Shown here: one piece after another, positions 13,730-27,349 of the stretch
Layout: each line of letters starts with the position of its first letter
Position numbering within the stretch: the stretch's first letter is position 1
From: Hymenolepis diminuta
Taxonomy: Eukaryota > Platyhelminthes > Cestoda > Cyclophyllidea > Hymenolepididae
DNA length: 64,000 nucleotides
Assembly (NCBI GenBank): GCA_900708905.1
Contig: CAADRB010000018.1
Span: 1,595,658-1,659,657, forward strand
Direction of reading: 5' to 3'
Notes under the pieces: model-generated
Database searches by the model: none
What the model was told of the DNA's origin: nothing
Seen by the model: the letters and a program-made list of their open reading frames with translations, nothing else
Position numbers and translations under genes: made by a program

Positions 13730-16700
13730 GATGAGCTGCATTAAAAATTTTTATTAACTAAAAACACATTTTTTATTATTTGAAATTCAAGCCAGGAGCA
13801 TAATTTCATGGTATATTTCCAAAAAAGGTCCACATATCTTCGATAAATGTATTATTTTCGAAGGTCACTTCTCAAAAAGCCTTGGTTCACAGATTCTATT
13901 TTTCTAGAATAACCTTCGCGTTTTCAGAAATTTAATTTTAACTTTAAGAGCATTTTATTAAATAGCTTGAGTGATCATAAATGTGTAAAGTTTTCTATCC
14001 TTTAGTTAATTTTGAGTAATTGGTTTATTTAAAATACCATTCATAGTCTGATTCACGTGCTCATGACTATAAAAAGACACAAATTAATTTAGCTGGTATG
14101 ATCAATCTTTTCATTAAATCTACTGGTAAAAAGCCTGGGTACTTCGTACATGAACACATCCAGAAATCCAGGGATCAAATCGTAAAAATTAAGATTTGGA
14201 AAACTCAGAAATTACAAAGTTTATTAAATTCATTATGAGGAAGAGTGCAAATTTTTGCCTTCAGAATTCAACCAAAGTCCGATGTTGAACATACTGACCT
14301 AATTGTATATCCTATAATATCCTCTTTTAATCTCTAAGTAAACTATTTTACTATTTCATTCTTGCCTTTAATTGAAATTTATAAAAAATTTTCCATTATA
14401 ATAATTAATGCTTACAATAGTGATAAAAATCTACCGCATAGTTTGGCTTTATACCTTGTTCAATAAATTGTACTATTAATAGATATGTAAAATTTCAAAT
14501 ACCTTTGGATAAAATACTTACAATCACGAATGTACCGAATCACTGCGCTCCTAAACAAGAAAATCTTTAATGCCGAATTTCTCAAATATTATGCCAAAGA
14601 GCGTAAACTCTGATGGACGCTAGTAAATTAAAATCAACTTAACTAGAATCAAATATTTATTCCCTGATCATTAAAAAAGCAAATGTACCAGCATCACGTG
14701 TCCTATGCTACAAATTGGGTTGAGTCATGTACATTTGAGAAACCGTTCAGAAGCCCAATTATATTCAGATCGCTTATAATCGTTGCGATTATTGCGTTGG
14801 CTGACTAATCCGGAACTAATGACAATCTGAACACCGAATGAAAAGACTAGCCAAAGTTAAAATAAAGACATAATTGAGGGGAATAAGTTGGTCAGGTTAA
14901 CTAAAAGTGAAGTTCAGTTGATGCAGCAATGACTTCACCGGACCAGCGTTTTTCTATTTCATAGAATGCCTTTGATATTGAAATAGGGAATTCAGGTCAG
15001 ACTAATTCACAGTAAAAATTTATAATGAAAATATTGGCGAGAAATGATTTATAAGATTGAAATAAATTATTTGTAAAAATAATTATAATGGGGATTTGAT
15101 TATAGGTTGGAATTGTAATGGCGTGCTGAAATAGGTGCGGCGCTGACTCTAATAAGAAGCAAACCTATTTTATTTATTTCATAGTAATTTATTCTTCAAA
15201 TATTAAGGGGATATTTGAATCAAATTTAGTTTTTGTCTACTTAACCAATTGAATGCGAACATAGTAAAAAATTAATATGTAGGTCAGAAAATTTTCCTCA
15301 CTTCTGACGTCGATTGAAAAAGCGGCAGCATACACTCTTCAGTATGAGAAGATAAGAAGTAGTAGTTATCCTGAATCCCATGGTCCAAATCTTCCCACTC
15401 CTTCCCAAACTATTTCTCCTCTGTTGTAACTATGCCTCGGCTTGTCCGATTAATATAATGTGCGCTATCTTTATTATGGTTAAACAAGCATATATAATTA
15501 ATAAAATGACTTCCGATATGGTCTAAAACTTATCTTATTACCTTTTATATTGATACACAGTGTAATCTCATTTCACCGTAACAATACTTCAACATAACAA
15601 TAAATTAAAAAATGAGGATGACAAGAACCAATCTCTTGGGATGTACTGAAATGTATAACTATGCCCTTTTATTTCAAGATTACAGAATAAGCACATATTA
15701 CAAATTGAAAAATCAATGTTTTCATCAAATTTTTAATTAATTATTACTTCGTTTTCTCCTAATGCACTCATAAAGATTTTCTTACTAATTTCTCTTAATG
15801 GCACATTGTTTTTATTTATATTAACATTTTTGAGATTAAATCTCGTTTTTTAATATCGAAAGCATTTGATATTGAATAAACTAATATTTTTTCACATTAT
15901 TTAATTATTTGCCAATTACCATAACCATTTTTACAGCTAGTAAATTTTCGAACTTAAAATTATAGTTCTCCATTCGCGTATGACATTTCGGCATTCAATG
16001 GGAAATTTTTGTTATGAAATTTCTCACGACTGAGTTTTTCCGATTCCAGAATTAATTTTTATGGAGGCGATATGATGACTATTGCCCTACTTGACAACTT
16101 TAGTGGGAAATTGACATTTGTTAATTAGATTATTAATAGGCCTTGTACAACAAACTAAATTAAGGATGGCGTAAATAAATACTGAAATAGAGAAATTCAA
16201 TTCCTTATTACTGAATAAAATCGAAGAATATATAAATGTATATGAGCAAGCATGTTCTTACTCCTGAAGTTCCGTTATTCTTTAGAACTACGATTTTCTT
16301 CACGCTCTGTACTTAAAAACAGAAATACTTTTATATACTCAAAGCCCTGTAAGTACTTCTACTATTGATAATTTCTAATCTTTTAGGTTAGGTCAACTTC
16401 AGGTCTTATTATTCTAATCAGAAATGTTTTCTTTGAATGAGAAACTACAGATGAAGATAAAGTGGCACAGAGAGTAACTTGTGTTCTTTGTCTTCATTCT
16501 ACTCCCTCTCTCCTCATCACATGTTATACTAAAAGCAATGCATCACAATATCAACACGTATTTTCAATTCAAATAATGATTGCTACTTTTCGTTTTTTTA
16601 AGTAGACTAACTAAATCCATCAATTACTGTAACTGCTACTTCTTTTGTTACCTTTTCAGAGATTTCAACTTCTCTGATTGCAGATAATATCAACAAATTA

Positions 16701-17930
16701 TTTACTAGGTTATTTGTGTTTAACGTAATTTGTCTTTGACCAGCGGATGATTATTTAATTTTATCCCTACATACTGCACAAAATATCATTTGCTTTCTCA
16801 AGGATATTCAACGCTAATGACTTGCTCAGATGTCAGATCAGTTGTCTGGACCTTCTTTGTTCCCTGGCTTCACACTCCACATGTGACTGTGCTCAATAAA
16901 GTATGTATGGTGGCGGATATTTTCAGTCTATTGTCTGTAGACCCCAGGCGACATGTATGAGTAGTCGGCGTCAGCAAACAATATTTTACTCATTCCCACT
17001 TTAACTCAATTAATCATATTTTACGACCAGTTCTAGTAAAAATTTCATGGAATTAAAGCAGAATGGGATAAATTAGGCAACGATATCTCTAATTATATGT
17101 CTTTAATCAAAGCACGTTTTAGATTATCGGGTAAGTAACTGGGATAGTATTTGCTAAACCAAATAGCTAAGAATTGAGCGCTGTGCTAACGGAAAACCTG
17201 TTGGATCCTCACTGTCTTCCATTTTTTCCATTTGATATTACTGCTTTCAATACATCTAGGTTAGCCTTCATGTCTATCGAAAAATAATCAAAATGGATAT
17301 AGATATGTTTGACATCAGATGGGTTCCAGAACACTTCTCCGCTGACCAATGTAAATATAAGAAAATTCACCAATTAAAAAGGTCTTGGATGACATTTTTA
17401 AAGTTAGGTATGGATGCTTCGTCTGAAACGCACAGCTGTTATTGAAACCTCTTGAAATATTACAATTACAATTATTTTGGAAGGCTTTTAACACGCCAAA
17501 TTTGAATTGGTAGATGTACATCTTGCTAACACTCTTAAACTGTAATGTCTGAAAATTGTCACTTTTATAGCTCTATGACTAAGCGTCTGCCGAAATGTCA
17601 TGGTAGTACTACTCGCAGTTTAGGTACACCTTGAAATTTTCAAGTAGTGAGACCTAAATTGGAGACAGGAACGATATGTATTCCGTGCATCCACCATTAA
17701 TCAATTTTCACATTAGTGAGACATTCCACAATTACAGTCTGCAGAAATGCGTACCTCAGATACGTCACACGTCGCTTTGTTCATAAATTGCAATTCAATC
17801 CATCTGAATTTTAACAAATATCGCCATGGCCTTTTTCAAGACCATCTTATCATTTGACCCCACCCATTCAATAAATTGAGAAGTTGGAAAGTATGTGATT
17901 TTAAGAATAAAATAATTTGGAAAGTACATT
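13730..17930. other. AT-rich non-coding sequence, no gene seen
   Basis: Short frames only, and no RNA gene or element was recognised. Confidence 0.55.
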
Positions 17931-17940
17931 TGAGTTATAG

Positions 17941-17982
17941 CATAATTATAACATAGCAGAGCTCATTAAAATTCACTCAGGA
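17941..17982 (+). repeat. Dispersed repeat family C, copy 3
   Basis: ATTATAACATAGCAGAGCTC followed by an AAAATTCACTCA box; together with the copies at 8.75 and 12.80 kb it defines the family core. Flanks do not align convincingly by eye. Confidence 0.45.
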
Positions 17983-17999
17983 TGAATTCAGATAATAAT

Positions 18000-20900
18000 T
18001 TAATAATAATTTCTTTTTACTTTCACTTTAATCATAGCATAAAAATTGATACAGATAATATAATTTAGTTTCATAAAATGTTAACCGGATACGTGTTTTA
18101 TGAAAAATTCTAGCCCATTATAAGCATAGCAATAAAAATATATTTCCATATAGTGCATTCCCTCATATCCTCACTTAATAAACATGGTTTGTTTACTTTA
18201 ATTATTGTCAACATATATCGAGAACGCGTTCACCCTATCCAATAATAAAAATGAGGAAATCAAATTGTGGTGATTTTACTCCATTTCTACGTTATCTTCT
18301 ATTATAATTCACTTATTGATTCTTACCCAAGCTGTTAGAATAACTCATGCTCATGGCCATTCAGCAGTTTTCAGATTTTTTCTTTATCTAACACGTGTGT
18401 TTTGAGTCCCACTTCCTCACAGAATCATATTTACAACCCTCTCTGTACAGAGTCATTAAATTCTCTATTTTACTTTAAGAAAGTAATCACTTAATGACAC
18501 TGACCTTTTCCTACATTGTGGCATCTAAGTTAGTACACTTGAAAAAGGGCACTAGGTCAGTTGGAATTCGTATTGTTAATTTTGAGGCTCATAAGCCTCT
18601 CCTTAATACAAAGTAAATCCTGATCCTTAAAAAATACTATTCAACGGTCAAATATACTGCAGAGACATCACCGATAGAACAAGAGGGACGCGATCGTAGA
18701 ATACACTTACTTATACTTCTAAATAAATTGGTGCGACTTTCCCTCATCTTTCTGCATACCCAAGTGATAACTTATGTGGGCTATTACAATAATTCTTACG
18801 TGTTGTAGCAACACCAAAATTTGCTCATTTTTTAACATTATTAGCTACGAATAATATTCAGCTTGTCTTTCTGCTTGTGTCTTACCTTGTGTTGCATTGA
18901 ATTCTTATCTAAATGCGCCTTTTGAGCACGAAACTGCGTGTCTTCCTATATGGTCCATTCTCCATTTGGAGAACAACGATATGCATTGTGTTAGGTGGGG
19001 GTTGAATAAGCACTGGCCAAAAGCATCTTTATGACTACCCTCGATTTAGCTCTAAAAATTCGTCTTTATTAAGCCATTGACGTTATGACTCTCATAAGAA
19101 TCAAATTAATTAATGAAAAGAAAAGGATGTGTCCTGAAAGTGATTTATTCTATTGCTAATTGGCTTATTCATCTGTAAAATAAAGCGACTTTGTTATCCT
19201 AGGATAAGTTCTCTTACAAAAACAGAGACTTTCTTAATAGCTAAAAGATAACGAACGCCTTTTTTTCCAAATAAGAAGTGCAAGAATTGAGTTAAACCAA
19301 AGGAATGTGAACTCCAGCGAGAACTGAGCCAGAATGGGAGAAGCAAACGAAGGGAAAAATGGAATATAAAGGAATAAGCAGGCCGATTACAAATGGGTTG
19401 ACTGTTTTGCGTCCACCGCTAGTAAGACGAGCAACCCATAAGAATGTCACGATATGAGTCAACATACGAGTCTTCGCGTTTTGCAGAATTCAACAGACTT
19501 TTGCCTTTTAAAATTGAATTCCTGATTTTAATTGTTAACTATTTTTATCTAGATAAAGAAAATGAAATTAAAATGCATTTTTAAGTGTTTTCAACTTAAT
19601 TTTAATCTTTATTCTATCCACAGCTCTGCATAACAACTTCTCGAAAAATTATATAGTAATACATTTTAGCTTTTGGCTGGACATTGATGGATTTTGGGTC
19701 TGTTTTAATAAATTTTCGTCTTTTTGACTGTTCGAATAAGGTGAAATAAATTATTTCAAAAAGAAGTTCTATCATTATCATCAACCTTGCACAAAATGAT
19801 GCGATTTCGGAGTGAGTTCAATTTTAGTATCCCTAAAATTTATTAAAAACGACGTAAGTCCTAAAAATGTGAAATATTATGTCTTTAACTCATCCTTATT
19901 AACAGAACTTCATTCGATATTTTACGAATTTCTGATATTTAAAGAAATTTACAGTATTTTGGAGTAATTCAGATCATTTGCATGGAAGAGCGGTACGAAA
20001 GTGTTGTGTGAATTAAAAAATTGAAATTAAGACGATGAAAATATTACTTTTGGAAAGTAATCAAAAGTTTTATTCATGATAGGGCATTGCACATTCTTCT
20101 CCTGAAAGCAATAGACCAATATCTGTATTAATGGTTGCAAACACTTTTACTATAACGCTATGGTAAATAAAGAGTATTTTATGGATAAATCGGGTCCCAT
20201 TCCTGTTGTAATGTATTCATATTCATAGTATATTCATAGGGTTTACTAACAATTTTATATCTTCGTGAAACTACAATGTTTGGTCAAAATAATGGATGTA
20301 TGAATGCCGATTTAAATATTGTTATAAATTTTATCAAACAATTTACAATTGTATTTGTGAATGTATTCAATATTATAGGAAAAGAATAATCCTTATATTA
20401 CAATGAGAACAAAGGAGAGCTTCCAAAAAGCCAGTTCTCTGAACAACATTCCATTTGAAATGAATTAGATGAAAAATAAATCATCCGAATTTGCATAACA
20501 AAGTATGTTGTAGGAATCCTAAAGCATTCACTTTCTTTTGAATTCAAAAAATTTTGATATAAATTTTGAAACTTAACAATTGTGCTTAAAAAGATGCCAA
20601 TGTTTATCAAAAGTTAATTCTAAAATTAACACAGAAAAGTTATATTAGAAACTTAGTGCTATTATGATTTTCACTCAATTTAATGAAATCATCATCTTTT
20701 CAGTTTAATAAGGGCGGTACGTTTGAGGTGTGTCTTGAGTGTACACTAATTAAAATTTTTTTCACTTAAATCTTCATGCTTCGTATATTACTATTAGGAT
20801 TATAATTTAATAATTAAAACCATTCCAAAATCCCTTGCCTCCCGTTTGATCAATCGACCATGATGAGTTCGCAATATTACGATAATGCCTTATTTTTAGA

Positions 20901-23900
20901 TGTACAAACCTTACTTAAAATATTGCTATTTAACCATTCGAACGTCATTCTCAATCTTGGATACATTAAAACCTTTATCGAGCTATTTTGGGAATAATTT
21001 ATTTAATTTTAAAGTATACCGATGGATAACGAAACAATACTCGAAAATAATAAGAAAATTGCGATATAATATTGTCATATTTGAGCTTTAAAATAAATAA
21101 TAACAAAGATCATATGCTAGTTTATTTTAAAGGCTAGTAGTTCATAGTTTTAGGATATAATTTTGGCAAAAGAAAGCAAGATTTAGTCAGGTAGTAAGAA
21201 ATTTTTACTTCTTTTCTACTGAGCTCAGAATTATATGCATAGTAAAGTTTTTTTGCAAAAGAAATCTCTAAGTGGCTCGAGTTGAATGTAATAACAAAAT
21301 AACTGATGAAGCCCTGATGTGACGTTTTAACTACCCAGATATTTTATAAGACTTAAAGTATCAAGAAATTTGGCACTTGAAGTACATAGTGACCTTTATG
21401 CTTGTGGAACGGTGATCCTGTCTATGGTGTATAAGCATTGGTTTCTCACCTGCAAAAATTCACAAACAACTGGTAGCATCGCAGTGGTCTATTCTTTACT
21501 AGATGAGATTTACGCTTTTAGAGGCCGTCCTTACCTTTATTGATTGATTTGGCCACGACAGATTAATCAAACAAAGGACTTCCCCGAAGTTTTGATTGAA
21601 TTGTCTTTATTTATGCAAGTTTTCTTTTTAGTTCTCTTACTGAAATAATACAATTTAAACTAATATTTCCTCACCTTTCGCCTCACACTTGCTTGTTGGA
21701 CTAACACAACGTATAGTAACTTCATAAATAAACAGACACTAATTATATTTCTGACCATCTGACCAGTAGATTATCATTCCGCTACCCCTCCATAAATTAT
21801 CAATGGACATTTCTTTCGCTGATTGAGTAATTATTCATTTCTAATTCCTATAAACCGATTATTTCAAAAGGCTAACAATCACAAACTGCGTATTTCTGCG
21901 TTGATGAAAATTAAAATCTTTTAATTATTATGCTGTGTGATCCTTTCCATACTGCTCTCTTTGAACATCATTTTTTATGTACAATTTGCTGGACATAATT
22001 TCAAAATACCCTAATCATAATGCTCAAAGGATAAATTTGTAGTGAACCAATTTATTAAACTTTCTCAAAATCAAACTTTTCATCTGTATTTTCTGAATTT
22101 GTTTTACAGAAATTTTCACCTATAGTCCTTAAATTACGGATATTTCTATATTTTTTTCTCGTAAATGCTTCTAAATTTTTCTACTGTGTCAGCCCTACCT
22201 TTCTATTCCGTCCATCACCTAAGACTGCATCACTCATGATTTGTATTCAAGTAACCTGAGTTGTATCTACTCAGAAAGCTCGATGCTGTTCACCCACTGA
22301 GTCAGTGTGTCCTGACTGATCGAGCGTTTGCAGTCGTCTAATCATAGTAGTTTATCTCAAAATCTAAAGTAAATAAGCCCTCTGTGAACTCGTACATCAT
22401 ACTACTGAGTCTAATACACCTGCCTCACGCGCCATCCACGGTAACCACTAGCAACCACGGACCACTCCATTTCTCCATTTCTGCTACTAAAAAAAACTTT
22501 GCTGGCTACAGATCTCTTTTTTATTCCGTTACTGGGATAAATATTGATAAAAAATAGAAGTTATGGCCTGAAGAATTTTTGAATTTACTTTATTTTTTGA
22601 CTACTTTTGGCTATCCAAATTACAAATTTAGAGATTTAACATGACGGATTATTTGATTTAATTACCCCATTCATAAATCTCTTAGAAATCTCTGACAGAT
22701 ATTAAAGCTGACTTTTTACTTTAAAATATTATTAGTTGATGTAGTGAAATATACCTATTCCGAAAAAATAGAGCAACCTCAAAATTTCCGGATCCCGTTG
22801 AAGTGCTGACTTTTCTCGTGTTCGCTGTGGCTTTCCACCACTTACCTCTTCATAAATAATTACACTTTCCCTCGCGGTTAGTTAATTTTCATGGATTAGA
22901 GTTGTAACGAATAATAGTTATAATGTTTTTATAATAGAAATAAAGTTATGGTATATTCTATGAAATACGGTAGTAGTTAATTAAAGTTCAACGGGAAAAT
23001 TTACCCAATGGCCTCGGAGGAAGAGATGGGTAAATTACAGACAGACGCATGCCCAAGTGAAATTCCTTTTGCTCTCTGGACCCCATTGGCAGTAGACTAT
23101 AATCGGCGCTTGAATATCGCAGGGGCAAACTTAGTTGCAATCATGCATACGTGACCAATTTAAAGCCCATTCATTAAAAGCGTGTGTTACTAGAAAATTT
23201 GCGTATAATTACATGTTACGCCTCCAACACCTCATCGCCAAAAATAATATCAACATAATGGCCGCTCCTAAAAATAACCAAACAGATTGCTAAGCCATGC
23301 CGCTCCTATAATTTAAACCACAGAAAAATGAACGGGAAGCGTTAATTATTACTCATATCCACTTTAAAAATTGAACACGAGAAATGGTAATTTAGTCCAA
23401 TTAGTGATGAAATGGAGTGGATCGAATGGACGTATATAATGAAGTTAGGGTATCTAGAGTTCTACTTTATTTGAACTTCGAAGATATTAAAATATCCACT
23501 TTCTCATAAGAGTTACTATTCCAATATTCCAAAACTCAATTTTTCGTATTTGATCCCGATCATTTTATGAGTTGCTGTCTTCAATATTTAAGTGTTTGTT
23601 GACCGACTGATGGTTGGTCATATCAATTTTATTTATTTGTACCTTCGCATGGCAAAAAAAGGTACATATAACTGGGGGAGCATTTTAAAAATACAACGAA
23701 GATCATTAGAATTTCTTCAATGTGAACCAATATAATAATGAAAACACACATCTAATTATTTCAGTTTATATGAAATCTTTGTCAAAGATACAATGAATCG
23801 AGGCGGCATCACCAGCCGCAGAATTATGTCATCCGAAAAAAGTTCTAAATATCATGGATATAGTTTCACTTATCAACTTGAGGGCCAAGTCCCTAAATAT

Positions 23901-26900
23901 GAATTTCGTAACATTATACTTTATGGAAGTATGAAAAATTCAACGCTCCTGGGATTGAAAGAAAGTAAGAAACTTGTTGCCCTCACCTTATTACCCCCTT
24001 CAATGTTTCACTCCTTAAATGACTTGCTTGTTGTAGCCCATATACGGATTTTTCCATTATGATTGAATCTTATAAAGATTTTTGAATTACCATGGCAATA
24101 CCAATAAAATTTCAAACACCTAAATTGCGTCTTTTCCCTTAATTTTTATCAAATATTAATTTGAGTCATCTTTTTAAGTTAGCAACTAAAACAAAGACCA
24201 ACATAACTATCAAATAAACTGGAATATGAATGCAAATCTTTTAAATAAAATACCTATTCGGTGAGGAAAATTACTACACTAATGATAATGTATACTTTTA
24301 TTATCAAAAAATCGTTTTTTATTTATTCAAGATCTTAAAGATAATCATTACATGCTTCTTTTCAAAAATATTGCCTTCTCTGAAAGTTGGCAATTGCAAC
24401 ACGTAATTCATTCCGTACGCTTTGTTAAATTTGTCTCCCATCATGTGAGCGAATGCACATTTGCGGAATGCTATGCTTACTGCTCAGTTGAGTGTTTAAG
24501 ATGATGTTCCGCGAATTCCGATGAAATTAACTTTTCACTAATATTCAGAATTAGCACAAATAAAATGGATCAAAATAGGCAAAAAATGCTAATTTTTTGT
24601 AAATTGGACAATAAAATTGAAATTTGGAAATTTTAAATGATCGAACTGGGAAGTAAATTTCTCTTTTACTTAATGTAGATTGATTAGTTATTTTGATTGA
24701 TTAGTTGTCTTGACAATCAACGTTCGCTGTAATGTCACTATTCCCTAGAAATGTATCATTAAAAGTCGTAAACGTTTAATAAATGTTGTGTGCATATTTG
24801 AAATCAAATGCATGTTTTTTCTCGGTAACCTAGACTTATCACTTGGGCACACATACACACCATCATGTGGCCTTAATCTAGAAAAAAATATACTACCTTG
24901 AAGGCTAAGCCAACCTGTTTCCGTTTGCTTCAAGTCTTAATAAAGACATGGGTGATTGGAAAGCCAAATATCAGAATGTGATCTGCAATGTTCCTTTAAA
25001 GTGTAATGCGATCTTCTTCAAAGGACCCTTTAAGAGGGTGACAGAATTATTTTCTGAGACAGATAGTTAAAAACTAAAAAATTCACTATGTCTTAAGTTA
25101 TTTCTATATATATGTACTAGTTTTATAAATTATGAAAATATTATATTTTTTCATCAGATTCAAGGAAATACCATTAAGTAAATGGATTGCGATAAAGATT
25201 TTATTAAAGATAATAATTGATAAATACTCTATAATAACCGGTTCTATTTTGAATAGAAGTTCTTTAAACAGTTGTTCTAGATGTTGTTTCGCTAAAAATT
25301 GTAAATATATGTCCTTTTTCGAAATGCCAAATAAAATGGGAACAAGGTGATCGGACAACGTGTCAACATTCCCCATTAAATAAATCCGCATACGATCTAG
25401 AAAATATATTAGTTATTTAAACTGTTCCCTTTGTTTTGGATTGTGAAGTCTAATTTCTCTAACATGGAACTGTTTAAATATGATTAACAAATAATTTGTT
25501 ATTAATATAGATCTTAATTTTATTGAACGTAAGTTTGAAAATATCAGAATGAGTAAACAGGAATATTTTTAACTCTATGTAAAGGCCTAAATTTGGTTCA
25601 AATAGTTATCAAGCACATGCTGTTCAAGGTTTCATATTCAGTTATTCATTTTACTCAACTTGTTAATTAGATCTGAAACTTATGACAGATCCTGATGTTT
25701 GTATTTTGGAAGGATATGATGCAGTTTACTACGCCCTATTGTGAAAAATGGGAACATAGGTAAATCAGGATTCAGACGATGTAAAATTGTACTGAATCAG
25801 TTATCTCCTTCTAACTAACTATTTTCCGTAAACACGTGTTAGATAAATTTCATTTGTTTGCGATTTTTAGATACATTCTTGTGTTAATATTGGTAGAAAT
25901 AGCTTACACTTTTGAGTATATTAATTGCAGTATTAATTCTTGCATATTTTAAGAACTAATTCTGGATATGAATTAGTGTTGATCTACTTAGTTAGTTAAA
26001 TAATTTGATAAAAATTAAATATTTATCAGGTCATCCATTTATTGGAAACATTAGCGTTATTTATAAAAGCCGTATTCCTCAGTCTTAGAAGGATTTGGTT
26101 TCTATTTGGAGCCTATTGGCTTAAAACAAAACACTTCATTGGTAAACCTAGTTGCTATACTAATGGGAATGTTGTTATCACTACTAAATTATCAGAGAGC
26201 CAAAATGCCCTAAGCCTCCCTTGTGGACGCTATCCAACTGCGACACTCAAATTCATCTAGCATGCGTGAGGATTAGACAGGTTATGTCCCCATAGACAAA
26301 CATTATTGCGTCGGAATCGGTTTTTATTGTTTTTTGCGATCTAATTTATATTAATAATGTTGGTGCTCTCTTGATTCATCTATAAGAAATTCGCAATAAC
26401 AACCCAGAAATGTGAAAAACTCTCACTGCTTGACAGGTTTGAAGTTATCATGATTTGAAAGAATCTTTAAGACTTCGGAATCATTAAAAGTTATAATTGT
26501 TCTAATAGTTCTGTTGTCGTCTCACTACTGGGGCGAAATCAGGGCCAAGCGAAATCTTCCCAAAGGCTAGGTAAGTAGAAACAGAATTTCAACAACATCT
26601 CAATTTTGGAGGACTAGTCACAGGCGAATTAGATTAATATTACTGGATATTCGTGGGAAAGCTATTTTCAGATGAAGCAATATGGATCAAAACACTTAAA
26701 ACAAATATCTGACGTGAGTACCAGTCAGATTAGCATTTCGGCCACTTCAGGTAGCTACGTATTTCAAGCGAAAAATACCTAATTCACAATATACACCTTC
26801 GAATGTTATTTAGTAATAATAGCAAGTCCATTAATTAAAAGATCATATCAACTATAAGAAGTGGACAAAAGGAGGCAAAATTTTCATATTTAAAAACTAA

Positions 26901-27225
26901 AAAGAGAGATCGGAGAGGATTTATGATTACCTTTCATGCATTTTGAAATTCCTCTGGGGTCCAAATTCAGAGGATTATTTTTTCTTTCATCCTTAGGACA
27001 ATCTTTCATTCAGAATAATTATACGAAAGCACACATCTGGTAGCTTAAAATATTAGAAAAATGGTAACTTTGCATGCATCCGATTAATTTTTTGAGCTAA
27101 CAGCTTCGGGCTAGTAGGTAAGCAATCGGAAATACTGATTTGTATGATAAAAAATAGTATTTTTTCAACTACCTAATAGAATTAAAGTAGTTTTAACTTG
27201 GATGTAATTTTTCTCTTAATTGACT
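18000..27225. other. AT-rich non-coding sequence, no gene seen
   Basis: Frames of 60-95 codons occur on both strands (for example 23793-24062 + and 25104-25391 -), but none shows a domain or splice-site framing. The overlapping + and - frames around 25.1-25.4 kb reflect a locally stop-poor but extremely AT-rich patch. A 6-bp palindrome around an AP-1-like TGAGTCA lies at 22295-22307. Confidence 0.5.
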
Positions 27226-27242
27226 TGTCGCCTATCTCAGAT

Positions 27243-27345
27243 GCCCTACCTACCGAATATTGAGCTAGGCTTTGTTTTGCTAATGACTCATTTCTTTAAC
27301 CTCACATTGTTTGTTAATTTGTCTTCGTTATTTTACTCCAGTATT
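27243..27345 (+). repeat. Dispersed repeat family B, copy 1
   Basis: Aligns by eye with 32330-32427: both share CCTACC near the start, then ATTGAGCT, CTTTGTT, ATGACTCATT and finally TTATTTTACTCC in the same order and spacing. Identity is moderate, so the copies are old. The element type is unknown. Confidence 0.5.
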
Positions 27346-27349
27346 GAGT

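Noticed and set aside
25104..25391. 95-codon minus-strand ORF (overlapping a 72-codon + ORF)
   Set aside because: Extremely Ile/Asn/Lys/Phe-rich translation mirroring the AT content, open on both strands, with no domain.
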